From NCBI RefSeq assembly GCF_007981265.1, contig NZ_CP034363.1:806001-870000 (forward strand): a stretch of DNA of 64,000 bases, in the 5' to 3' direction. The notes below the pieces were generated by a model. It worked only from the letters and a program-made list of their open reading frames with translations, was not told the DNA's origin and did not search any database. A program made the translations under genes and the position numbers. This document shows, in pieces, positions 47,593 through 55,228 of the stretch (positions are counted from its first letter, which is position 1; each line of letters begins with the position of its first letter). This DNA is from Pantoea sp. CCBC3-3-1. Lineage in GTDB: Bacteria; Pseudomonadota; Gammaproteobacteria; Enterobacterales; Enterobacteriaceae.

Positions 47593-47946
47593 GCCGCGTC
47601 CCATGAGAAAGGTGCAATGGATTCAAACGGATCCACTGCACCTGGTATAACGCGTTTCTGACGTTTCGGCCTCTGGTCGGGAGCAATTTCTTGATCCCGC
47701 CTTGGCTCTTATTCACTGCATAAAACTGGTGTTGGCAATATTTTCCCTGGTGCTGCGTGGGCTGTTCTTCTTTATCCGTCGTCGCGGTCATCAGCCTCAC
47801 ATAACTACATACGGATGAACGATGAAACTGGATGCAAAAAAATGAAAAATTTTTTTCCCGTGTTCCTTTTTCGGGTAACGCATTGGGCTTTCTGAAAAAA
47901 AAATTCATGTTACTCTGGAAAAATTGACACTACAGGAGAGCAGAGT
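47593..47946. other. Intergenic region between ECF sigma gene and ampD
   Basis: 354 bases between divergent genes. It holds the hairpin at 47611-47642 in the sigma-gene leader and, near ampD, A/T-rich runs expected to contain the ampD promoter. A minus-strand frame of about 110 codons (47573-47908) has no recognisable domain, and I do not call it. Confidence 0.6.
47611..47642 (-). promoter_or_regulatory. 12-bp hairpin in the 5' leader of the ECF sigma gene
   Basis: GGTGCAGTGGAT pairs with ATCCATTGCACC (one G-U) around an 8-base loop, ending 18 bases before the ATG at 47592 and 6 before the ATG at 47604. There is no T-run. It could modulate translation of a gene with a poor ribosome-binding site, or be a DNA operator. 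Confidence 0.5.
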
Positions 47947-48510
47947 ATGCAGCTGCAAGCAGGCTGGCTAACGGGCGTAAGAAGGGTGCCTTCCCCCCAT
48001 TTCAACGAGCGGCCCCTACTGGAAACGCCAACGCTTTTGGTGATCCACAATATCAGCCTGCCTCCGGGCGAGTTTGGCGGTCCCTGGATTGATGACCTGT
48101 TTATGGGCACTCTGGATCCCTCCGCTCATCCTTATTTTGCCGGGATTGCTCACCTGCGGGTCTCGGCACACTGCCTGATTCGACGTGATGGCGAAATCGT
48201 TCAATATGTTCCTTTTCATCTTCGGGCCTGGCATGCCGGCGTTTCCCGCTATCAGGAGCGAGAAGCCTGCAATGACTTTTCCATTGGTATTGAGCTGGAA
48301 GGCACCGATTGCCTGGCCTATACCGATGAGCAATATCAGGCTTTGCAAAACGTTACCCAGCTACTGGCGGAGCATTATCCGCAAATAGCGGAAAATATTA
48401 CCGGGCATAGTGATATCGCGCCGGAAAGAAAAACCGATCCCGGTCCGGCGTTTGACTGGGTGCGATACCGGGCCGGTTTACGCTCAGGTAATGTTACAAA
48501 GCAGGAGTAG
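47947..48510 (+). CDS. ampD: 1,6-anhydro-MurNAc-L-alanine amidase AmpD
   Basis: 187-residue cytoplasmic zinc amidase of peptidoglycan recycling (amidase_2 family). Zinc ligands are His34 in [11 protein letters not shown] and the His and Asp in [19 protein letters not shown]; the catalytic Glu is in [10 protein letters not shown]. Loss of AmpD derepresses AmpC beta-lactamase in species with AmpR. Five bases before ampE. Confidence 0.97.
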   Translation: MQLQAGWLTGVRRVPSPHFNERPLLETPTLLVIHNISLPPGEFGGPWIDDLFMGTLDPSAHPYFAGIAHLRVSAHCLIRRDGEIVQYVPFHLRAWHAGVSRYQEREACNDFSIGIELEGTDCLAYTDEQYQALQNVTQLLAEHYPQIAENITGHSDIAPERKTDPGPAFDWVRYRAGLRSGNVTKQE

Positions 48511-48515
48511 CAGGC

Positions 48516-49370
48516 ATGACGCTTTTTAGTTTGTTGTTAGTTTTAGGCTGGGAACGGTTGTTCAAATCAGGGGAGCACTGGCAGCTGGATCATCATCTGA
48601 GCAAGGTATTTCGCCGGCAGCAGCGCTTTTCTATGGGGCGGACGCTGGCGATGATGCTGATTGCTATGGCGCTGGTTGCGCTATGTTTGCTGGCCTTGAA
48701 AGGCCTGTTTTTTGGCTTATTACAGCTGCTGTTCTGGATTGGCGTTGGCTTACTTTGTATTGGTGCCGGTTCGGTGCGCCTGCACTATCACGCTTATCTG
48801 AAAGCCGCGAGCCGCAACGATATTGATGCCCACACCGCACTGGCGGAAGAACTGACCTTGATTCATGGCCTGCCGATAGAATGCAACGAGCGTGAATACC
48901 TTTGCGAGCTGCAAAATGCGCTGCTGTGGATTAACTACCGTTTTTATCTTGCGCCGCTGTTTTGGTTTGTTGTAGGTGGCGCGTGGGGGCCGGTATTGCT
49001 GGTGGGATATGCTTTTCTGCGCGCCTGGCAAAGCTGGATGGCGCGGCACCATACGCCGTTGGAGCGCTCGCAGTCTGGCGTGGATGCGCTTCTGCACTGC
49101 ATCGACTGGATACCGGTGCGCCTGGTGGGCGTTGCTTATGCCTTGCTGGGACACGGCGAGCGTGCATTACCCGCCTGGTTTGCCTCGCTCGGCGATCGTC
49201 ATACTTCACAATATCAGGTGCTTACCCGACTCGCGCAATTCTCGCTGGCTCGCGATCTGCATACGGATAAAGTCGAAACGCCTCGTATTGCGGTCGCGTT
49301 GGCAAAAAAAGTTTCTCTGGTGATTGTGGTGGTAGTAGCGCTGTTAACTATATACGGCACGCTGGTCTGA
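48516..49370 (+). CDS. ampE: Inner-membrane protein AmpE
   Basis: 284-residue membrane protein beginning [28 protein letters not shown], with four hydrophobic segments and the CobD/AmpE-like fold. Co-transcribed with ampD; proposed sensor in the beta-lactamase response, function not firmly known. The C-terminal helix ([19 protein letters not shown]) ends the protein. Confidence 0.94.
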   Translation: MTLFSLLLVLGWERLFKSGEHWQLDHHLSKVFRRQQRFSMGRTLAMMLIAMALVALCLLALKGLFFGLLQLLFWIGVGLLCIGAGSVRLHYHAYLKAASRNDIDAHTALAEELTLIHGLPIECNEREYLCELQNALLWINYRFYLAPLFWFVVGGAWGPVLLVGYAFLRAWQSWMARHHTPLERSQSGVDALLHCIDWIPVRLVGVAYALLGHGERALPAWFASLGDRHTSQYQVLTRLAQFSLARDLHTDKVETPRIAVALAKKVSLVIVVVVALLTIYGTLV

Positions 49371-49416
49371 TTTAGGGTAGTGAAGCCGGTGAGTTAATAG
49401 CAATAGATCATACGAA

Positions 49417-49441
49417 AGACATCCGGCATGGCCGGATGTCT
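49417..49441. terminator. Hairpin between ampE and the microcin gene
   Basis: A perfect 11-bp stem AGACATCCGGC / GCCGGATGTCT with a 3-base loop. On the minus strand it lies 24 bases after the microcin stop and runs into TCTTTCG, a weak T-tract. It probably terminates both convergent units. Confidence 0.6.
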
Positions 49442-49465
49442 GCTTAATCAGGGCTAATAAAATAC

Positions 49466-49729
49466 TCAGGCAGAAGCGTGACTGTTGTCGGTGCTGCTAA
49501 ACCATCCTTCGACCCAATTACCGAAGGCGCTACCAATAAAGCTGCCAATCTGTTTACCGACATAACCTGTAGCTTTAGAAACCACGGTTGAAATGACCGG
49601 GATAGCGACCAGGCTGCCAATGGAGCTGCCAATAAAGTCACCTGCTGTGCTGCCCATCCAGGTGGTCATATCCGCAAATACGCCCGCCCCGCTGACATTT
49701 TCGATCTCCATAACGGATAGCTCTCTCAT
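49466..49729 (-). CDS. Putative ColV-like class II microcin precursor
   Basis: 87 residues. The leader MRELSVMEIENVSGA has the double-glycine-type pattern and the same 15-residue length as the ColV leader (MRTLTLNELDSVSGG). The remaining 72 residues have no Cys and are rich in Gly, Ser and Ala with GxxxG steps (MGSTAGDFIGSSIGS, GKQIGSFIGSAFG), as in pore-forming class IIa microcins. ATG 49729 is preceded by AAGGAGAT. No immunity gene or peptidase-containing ABC exporter is nearby. Identification is by leader and composition only. Confidence 0.7.
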   Translation of the reverse strand: MRELSVMEIENVSGAGVFADMTTWMGSTAGDFIGSSIGSLVAIPVISTVVSKATGYVGKQIGSFIGSAFGNWVEGWFSSTDNSHASA

Positions 49730-49765
49730 CTTAATCTCCTTATTTAGTATCAATGAGCAAGACGA

Positions 49766-49794
49766 GTTATAAGCTAACGTAATAGCGTTCTCAA
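49766..49794 (-). promoter_or_regulatory. Promoter of the microcin gene
   Basis: On the minus strand TTGAGA (49789-49794) and TATAAC (49766-49771) are separated by exactly 17 bases; each matches the sigma-70 consensus at 5 of 6 positions. It lies 37 bases before the microcin start, so the gene probably has its own transcript. Confidence 0.65.
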
Positions 49795-49838
49795 TCTTTG
49801 CGCATTTTCAGCAAGAAAATAAATACATTTTGTTGATT

Positions 49839-50825
49839 TTAATCAATTTCATCAGCTTTTTTGGACTCACCTGAAGGAGCGTTGGCAGGCGGGATGCCAA
49901 AGACCGGCATGCCGTCGTTATCCCAGCTAAAGGTCTTAATACAGGTATGGCGATTAGGGTCGTACAGCGGGTCGCCCTCAATTTCCGTGTAATTACGGGC
50001 ATGATAAACCAACACATCTTCACCCGTTTCCGCTACGGTAAAACTGTTATGACCAGGGCCAAACTGACGATTTTCACGGCTGGTTTTGAACACCGGAACG
50101 GGTGATTTCTGCCAGTTATTCGCCGCCATTGGATCGGCATCAATATCGATCCACAGCAGGCCCATGCAATAATTCTCATCGGTAGCGCTTGCCGAATAGC
50201 TGACAAAAAGGCGATTGCCGTGTCGTATTACCGCTGGCCCTTCATTCACGCTAAAACCCACGCATTCCCAGTCATATTCCGGGCGGCTTAGCATTACCGG
50301 TTTGCTCTTAAGCGACCAGGGATTCGCCAGCTCTGCCAGATAAAGATTTGAGTTACCGGGGATGGCCGGATCTTTTTGCGCCCATAAATACCAGTTCTTA
50401 CCCTGATGAACAAAATGCGTGGCATCCAGTGAGAAGCTGTTCAGCGGCGTCTCTACACGGCCACATTCGCGCCACTCTCCCGTAAGAGGATCGTCGGCAG
50501 TGCAGGTAAGCGCAAACATTCGATGCTGAAATAAACCGTCTTTAATTTCCCGTGTGGGCGCGGCAGCGAAATAGATAACCCACGTGCTATCAATGCGGTG
50601 CAGTTCCGGCGCCCAAATCAGCTCACTCATTTCACCGCGATCTGGTTTTTGCCAGATGACCACAGGTTCAGCTTGCACGAGCGCTGCCAGCGTCTCGCTA
50701 CGGCGCAGCTCCAGCCGATCGTATTCCGGTACGGAAGCAATAAAGTAATAATAATTATCATGAAGCAAGATAAACGGATCGGCGCGTTGCTCAATCAAAG
50801 GGACTGCCCAGTGCGAAGTGCTCAT
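49839..50825 (-). CDS. GH43-family glycoside hydrolase
   Basis: 328 residues with a five-bladed beta-propeller pattern and no signal peptide, so probably cytoplasmic. The three GH43 catalytic carboxylates are identifiable: Asp16 (RADPFIL), Asp134 (FSLDATHF) and Glu195 (VNEGPAV). GH43 enzymes are usually alpha-L-arabinofuranosidases or beta-xylosidases; which one cannot be told from sequence alone. Its start overlaps the end of the symporter gene by 4 bases, so the pair imports and cleaves a plant-derived oligosaccharide. Confidence 0.88.
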   Translation of the reverse strand: MSTSHWAVPLIEQRADPFILLHDNYYYFIASVPEYDRLELRRSETLAALVQAEPVVIWQKPDRGEMSELIWAPELHRIDSTWVIYFAAAPTREIKDGLFQHRMFALTCTADDPLTGEWRECGRVETPLNSFSLDATHFVHQGKNWYLWAQKDPAIPGNSNLYLAELANPWSLKSKPVMLSRPEYDWECVGFSVNEGPAVIRHGNRLFVSYSASATDENYCMGLLWIDIDADPMAANNWQKSPVPVFKTSRENRQFGPGHNSFTVAETGEDVLVYHARNYTEIEGDPLYDPNRHTCIKTFSWDNDGMPVFGIPPANAPSGESKKADEID

Positions 50826-52234
50826 GCTTCGGTTCCTTCTGGTTTAACCGGCGCTTTGCCGTGATGATAATCGTTCAGTTCGCGGAAGTTATGGCGACGC
50901 TGCTCAAGCTCCAGCTGGATTTTTTGCATCGTTGGGCGATCGACTTTCAGCAGTCTCACGACGCCAGCGGTGATCAAATAGCCCACGCCTGGGATCACGG
51001 TAAACAGCAGTACGATGCCGTTAATCGCCACTGGCGACTGGGTTTTCGCGCCTGCGTTATAACCATAATAAGAGAGCAGGAAACCGACCATTGCACCCGC
51101 AACGGCCAGACCCACCTTCAGGAAAAACAGATTGCCGGAAAAGCTGATGCCCGTGATGCGCTTGCCGGTTTTCCATTCGCCGTAATCATCCACATCGGCC
51201 ATCAGCGACCAGTGCAGCGGTGAAGGGATCTGATGCAGGATGTTCAGCAGGAAGTACATCACCACCACCAGTACGGTAGCGTGAGGATCGAGGAAGTAAA
51301 AGCCGCTGGAAAACAGCGCCAGAACGATATTAGTCCAGAAAAAGACTTTCAGTTTGCACCAGCGATCGGTCAGGATTTTAGCCAGCGTACTGCCCAGCAT
51401 CATGCCTACAACGCCGAGGCTGATGAAAAGCGTGGCGAAATGTGTTGATTGTCCCATTACCCAGGTGACGTAATACATGGTGGCGGCCATGCGAATAAAG
51501 CCGGGGCAGACGTTGCAGAAAGTGAGCAACAAGATGCGCACCCATTGATCGTTTTTCCATACGTCTCGCAAATCAGATTTCAAATCGCTGTTGCTGGGTA
51601 CGGCGGGATGAATCCGCTCGCGCACCGTCGCAAAACAGAACAGAAACATGCACAGGCCGATGAATGCCAGCACGCTCATGGCCATTTGATAGCCGCGCGC
51701 ACGGTCTTCTCCGCCAAACCATTCGGCCAGCGGCAGCAGCGAGAGTGATAAAATTAAGGTCGCCACGCCTACCATAACAAAACGATAAGACTGGCAGGAG
51801 ACACGTTCGCCGGGATCGTTAGTGATTACGCCGCCCAGCGAACAATAGGGAATGTTAATCGCCGTATAGGTTAGCGACATCAGAAAATAGGTAGCGAAAG
51901 CGTAGATAACTTTGTTGTCATAGCTCCAGTCTGGCGTGGTGAACATCAGCACGCTGAACAGCACATAAGGCAGCGAAATCCATAATAGCCAGGGACGAAA
52001 ACGCCCCCACCGGCTTTGAGTCCGGTCGGCGATGGCGCCCATAATGGGATCGGTAACCGCGTCGATCACCCTGACGGAAAGCAGTAATACCCCAACCAGC
52101 GCCGGTGCCAGTCCGTAGACATCGGTGTAGAAATAGTTAAGGAAAAGCATGATAGCGCCGCCAATCATATTGCAGCCTGCATCCCCCATGCCGTAGCCGA
52201 TCTTCTCTTTAACCGAAAGCGCCATGCCCTTCAT
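50822..52234 (-). CDS. GPH-family glycoside:cation symporter
   Basis: 470-residue protein with 12 membrane segments and GPH/MelB-type motifs (YGMGDAGCNMIGGAIMLFLNYFYTDVYGL, RVIDAVTDPIMGAIADRTQSRWGRFRPWLL). It resembles the E. coli XynT/YicJ pentoside transporters. ATG 52234 follows GGAG with suitable spacing; ATG 52225 is an alternative. First gene of a two-gene operon with the GH43 enzyme; no dedicated regulator is adjacent. Confidence 0.88.
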   Translation of the reverse strand: MKGMALSVKEKIGYGMGDAGCNMIGGAIMLFLNYFYTDVYGLAPALVGVLLLSVRVIDAVTDPIMGAIADRTQSRWGRFRPWLLWISLPYVLFSVLMFTTPDWSYDNKVIYAFATYFLMSLTYTAINIPYCSLGGVITNDPGERVSCQSYRFVMVGVATLILSLSLLPLAEWFGGEDRARGYQMAMSVLAFIGLCMFLFCFATVRERIHPAVPSNSDLKSDLRDVWKNDQWVRILLLTFCNVCPGFIRMAATMYYVTWVMGQSTHFATLFISLGVVGMMLGSTLAKILTDRWCKLKVFFWTNIVLALFSSGFYFLDPHATVLVVVMYFLLNILHQIPSPLHWSLMADVDDYGEWKTGKRITGISFSGNLFFLKVGLAVAGAMVGFLLSYYGYNAGAKTQSPVAINGIVLLFTVIPGVGYLITAGVVRLLKVDRPTMQKIQLELEQRRHNFRELNDYHHGKAPVKPEGTEA

Positions 52235-52430
52235 GGATTATTCTCCGACACTGGATGAAGCCCACAGTATTATTGGTTTAGCGTCATATTGCGCGGGTGG
52301 GAAACGTCGCAGAGATGGACAAAATAGCTGTCAGCAGGAAAGTGTGATTTGCACGGCAATTCGCCACGCTGATGAATCAATAAGGTGAAAGGATTGAAGA
52401 TTGTTAAGCAGGAAAGGAATGAAAAGCATA

Positions 52431-52453
52431 AAACAGGGGCGCCGAAGCGCCCC
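52431..52453 (-). terminator. aroP terminator
   Basis: On the minus strand GGGGCGC TTCG GCGCCCC is followed by TGTTTTA, 6 bases beyond the aroP stop. Stable UUCG-type tetraloop. Confidence 0.85.
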
Positions 52454-52459
52454 GAACAA

Positions 52460-53815
52460 TCAGGCTTTTTGCATGCGGTTTTTTACTGCGTAACCGACAG
52501 CCAAAACAGCCACCCAGACAGGGATCAGCCAGACGGAGATTGCCATACCCGGCGTTAGCGCCATGATCACCAGAATGGCGACCATAAACAGCAGGCAGAT
52601 CCAGTTGCCCGCAGGGTAGAGCATCGCTTTAAAGCGAGTTTGCACCCCTTGCTGATCTTTCTTACGGCGGAATTTTAAGTGCGCGTAGCTGATCATCGCC
52701 CAGTTAATGACCAATGCCGATACCACCAGTGCCATAAACAGGTTTAGCGCTTCGCCCGGCATCAAATAGTTTACCAGCACGCAAATTGCGGTGGTCAGCG
52801 CAGAGAAGCCCAGCGCCACATAAGGCACGCCGCGACGGTCAACCTTCAGCAAAGCTTTCGGTCCATTGCCCTGACGAGCCAGGCCATAAAGCATGCGGCT
52901 GTTAGAATAAACGCAGCTGTTATAAACCGAGAGCGCCGCAGTCAGGAAGACCAGGTTGAGGATATTCGCCGCCAGCGTTTCGCCAAGATCGTGGAAAATC
53001 ATCACGAACGGGCTGCTGTGCTCGGTCACCTTGGTCCACGGATAGAGCGAAAGCAGCACGATAATGGAGCCGACATAGAAAATCAGGATGCGCCAGATCA
53101 CCTGATTGGTGGCCTGAGGAATGCTTTTTTCCGGATTATCCGCTTCTGCAGCGGTAATGCCTACCAGCTCAAGACCGCCAAAGGAGAACATGATGATCGC
53201 CATCGCCATTACCAGTCCGCCCACGCCGTGGGGGAAGAAGCCGCCAATCGCCCAGATATTGCTAACGGCTGCATCCGGCCCGCCGTTGCCGCTGAACAGC
53301 AGCCAGCAGCCAAAGACAATCATCGCCACAACGGCAACAACTTTCACGATCGCCAGCCAGAACTCCATTTCACCGAAGATTTTCACGCTGCTCAGATTGA
53401 TGGCGTTAATTAAGACAAAAAAGATGGCTGCTGCTGCCCAGGAAGGGAATTGCGGATACCAAACCTGAATATAATTGCCTACTGCGGTCAGTTCGGCCAT
53501 TGCCACCAAAACATACAGCACCCAGTAGTTCCAGCCGGAAGCGAAACCAGCAAAGTTACCCCAGTATTTATAAGCGAAATGGCTGAATGAACCGGCTACC
53601 GGCTCCTCAACAATCATTTCGCCCAGCTGACGCATAATTAAGAAGGCGATAAAGCCGCCAATGGCATAGCCCAGTAATACGGACGGGCCGGCCATTTTGA
53701 TCGTTTGTGCAATCCCCAGAAACAGGCCGGTGCCGACAGCACCACCCAACGCGATCAGCTGAATATGGCGGTTTTTAAGCCCGCGCTTCAGCATTTCGCC
53801 CTGCTGTTGTTCCAT
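52460..53815 (-). CDS. aroP: Aromatic amino acid transporter AroP
   Basis: 451-residue APC-family permease with 12 membrane segments. Characteristic blocks are LKNRHIQLIALGGAVGTGLFLG near the N-terminus, GEMIVEEPVAGSFSHFAYKYWG, and EADNPEKSIPQATNQVIWRI. It imports Phe, Tyr and Trp by proton symport. Divergent from pdhR, with tandem TyrR boxes upstream. Confidence 0.93.
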   Translation of the reverse strand: MEQQQGEMLKRGLKNRHIQLIALGGAVGTGLFLGIAQTIKMAGPSVLLGYAIGGFIAFLIMRQLGEMIVEEPVAGSFSHFAYKYWGNFAGFASGWNYWVLYVLVAMAELTAVGNYIQVWYPQFPSWAAAAIFFVLINAINLSSVKIFGEMEFWLAIVKVVAVVAMIVFGCWLLFSGNGGPDAAVSNIWAIGGFFPHGVGGLVMAMAIIMFSFGGLELVGITAAEADNPEKSIPQATNQVIWRILIFYVGSIIVLLSLYPWTKVTEHSSPFVMIFHDLGETLAANILNLVFLTAALSVYNSCVYSNSRMLYGLARQGNGPKALLKVDRRGVPYVALGFSALTTAICVLVNYLMPGEALNLFMALVVSALVINWAMISYAHLKFRRKKDQQGVQTRFKAMLYPAGNWICLLFMVAILVIMALTPGMAISVWLIPVWVAVLAVGYAVKNRMQKA

Positions 53816-53861
53816 AATAAACCTCGTGATGTCGTTATTTTTTTCATTGAGGGCGAGCCTG

Positions 53862-53902
53862 TGTCATTCTTTTTTTACGTCCAATGTATGGGTTTGTTTA
53901 CA
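53862..53902 (-). promoter_or_regulatory. Tandem TyrR boxes upstream of aroP
   Basis: TGTATG-N6-TTTACA (53885-53902) is a strong match to the TyrR box TGTAAA-N6-TTTACA. A weaker TGTCAT-N6-TTTACG (53862-53879) lies exactly 23 bp away; both keep the G-N14-C core. This strong/weak pair with 23-bp spacing is the arrangement used for TyrR repression of aroP in E. coli. Confidence 0.8.
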
Positions 53903-54269
53903 GTGAGTGATGTAAGAAAAAGAGGTCAATGCTACCTTCGCGTCAAGAATAATGATAAGCGCCTGCCAATGCACTCGCTTTCTCTGTTTCGGTCTGGAGA
54001 ACGCGCAAAAAAGCGTCGTCATGGCGGCCTTACTGTTTTTTACATAAATCACAAATGATGACGAATAGTTTTCTCTTATGACCCTTGCTCGCTAACTTTG
54101 ACGTAAGCGGTTGCCCTGCTTAAAAAAGTTAAAAAAATTAACATTTGTTCTTTTTTTGACTGGTCTTTTCTGCCAGCAAGGCATGCGGCAAAAACGAGAC
54201 CTGGGTCTGGTTTTGCCCGGATGCCATATAGACATCAGGTGAATACTTTGTTACTTTACGGGCAACTTT
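53903..54269. other. aroP-pdhR intergenic region
   Basis: About 370 bases between divergent aroP and pdhR. No gene is visible. It contains promoters in both directions, not placed, and a long imperfect hairpin at 54180-54225. Confidence 0.5.
54180..54225. other. Long imperfect inverted repeat upstream of pdhR
   Basis: GGCAT-GC-GGCAAAA...AGACC faces GGTCT...TTTTGCC-CG-GATGCC, giving a 46-base hairpin with small internal loops. No T-run follows on either strand. Confidence 0.5.
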
Positions 54270-54273
54270 TTGC

Positions 54274-54290
54274 AATTGGTATTACCAATT
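54274..54290 (+). promoter_or_regulatory. PdhR operator
   Basis: AATTGGTATTACCAATT is a 17-bp perfect palindrome that matches the PdhR box ATTGGTNNNACCAAT. It lies 31 bases before the pdhR start. Pyruvate relieves PdhR repression of pdhR-aceEF-lpd. Confidence 0.93.
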
Positions 54291-54320
54291 TACTCAGGCT
54301 TCTGGAAACAAGAAGGGATG

Positions 54321-55085
54321 ATGGCTTACAGCAAAATCCGCCAACCAAAGCTGTCCGATGCTATTGAGCAGCAGCTCGAATCCCTGATCATGGAAGGGAC
54401 GCTGCGTCCCGGTGAAAAGCTGCTTCCTGAACGCGAACTGGCAAAACAGTTCGATGTCTCTCGTCCCTCCCTGCGTGAAGCTATTCAGCGCCTTGAAGCA
54501 AAAGGCCTGCTGCTGCGCCGCCAGGGTGGCGGCACTTTCGTCCAGACCAGCCTGTGGCAAAGCCTGAGCGACCCGCTAGTTGAGCTGCTGGCCGGCCATC
54601 CTGAATCCCAGTTCGATTTACTCGAAACGCGCCATGCGCTGGAAGGCATTGCTGCCTACTATGCGGCGCTGCGGGGAACGGATGACGACATTGAGCGGAT
54701 CCGCCATTGCCATGTACAGATTCAAACGGCTCAGGACAGCGGCGATCTTGATGCGGAAGCCGATGCCGTTATGCAGTATCAGATCGCTGTCACAGAAGCT
54801 GCCCATAATGTGGTTCTGCTGCATCTGCTTCGTTCAATGGGGCCGATGCTGAAGCAAAACGTTCGACAGAATTTTGAATTGCTCTACTCGCGCCGCGAAA
54901 TGCTGGCAAAAGTAGGCGGTCACCGCGCCAGAATTTTTGAGGCGATTGTGGCACGCGAGCCTGAAAAGGCACGTGAAGCCTCACACCGCCATCTGGCGTT
55001 TATTGAGGAAATATTGCTGGACAGAAGTCGGGAGCAGAGTCGTCGAGAGCGCTCCTTACGCCGTTTACAGCAACGTAAGGAATAA
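54321..55085 (+). CDS. pdhR: Pyruvate-sensing repressor PdhR
   Basis: 254-residue GntR/FadR-family regulator, the E. coli length. The winged helix has [39 protein letters not shown], followed by an FCD effector domain ([17 protein letters not shown]). Start ATG 54321 ([13 protein letters not shown]) aligns with E. coli; ATG 54318 is one codon earlier. First gene of pdhR-aceE-aceF-lpd. Confidence 0.97.
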   Translation: MAYSKIRQPKLSDAIEQQLESLIMEGTLRPGEKLLPERELAKQFDVSRPSLREAIQRLEAKGLLLRRQGGGTFVQTSLWQSLSDPLVELLAGHPESQFDLLETRHALEGIAAYYAALRGTDDDIERIRHCHVQIQTAQDSGDLDAEADAVMQYQIAVTEAAHNVVLLHLLRSMGPMLKQNVRQNFELLYSRREMLAKVGGHRARIFEAIVAREPEKAREASHRHLAFIEEILLDRSREQSRRERSLRRLQQRKE

Positions 55086-55135
55086 CGCGTAAAAATAACG
55101 CGGCAATTCGACCCAAAATTAAAGGGTACAACGAA

Positions 55136-55187
55136 GGGCCTGTCTCCTTGTGCTTTGGAATGAATCAGAGCACAAGGAGACAGGCTC
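55136..55187 (+). repeat. Long near-perfect hairpin between pdhR and aceE
   Basis: A perfect 17-bp inverted repeat (arms 55138-55154 and 55169-55185, GCCTGTCTCCTTGTGCT and its complement) is extended by wobble pairs inside and outside. It starts 50 bases after the pdhR stop and ends about 40 bases before aceE. No T-run follows. It could be a mobile intergenic repeat or an mRNA-stabilising structure. Confidence 0.75.
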
Positions 55188-55228
55188 CAGACAATTCAAC
55201 GTATTAGACACAGATAAGGAATACCCCC

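Noticed and set aside
47573..47908. 111-codon frame upstream of the ECF sigma gene
   Set aside because: Overlaps the sigma gene start and leader, no domain, low-complexity N-terminus.
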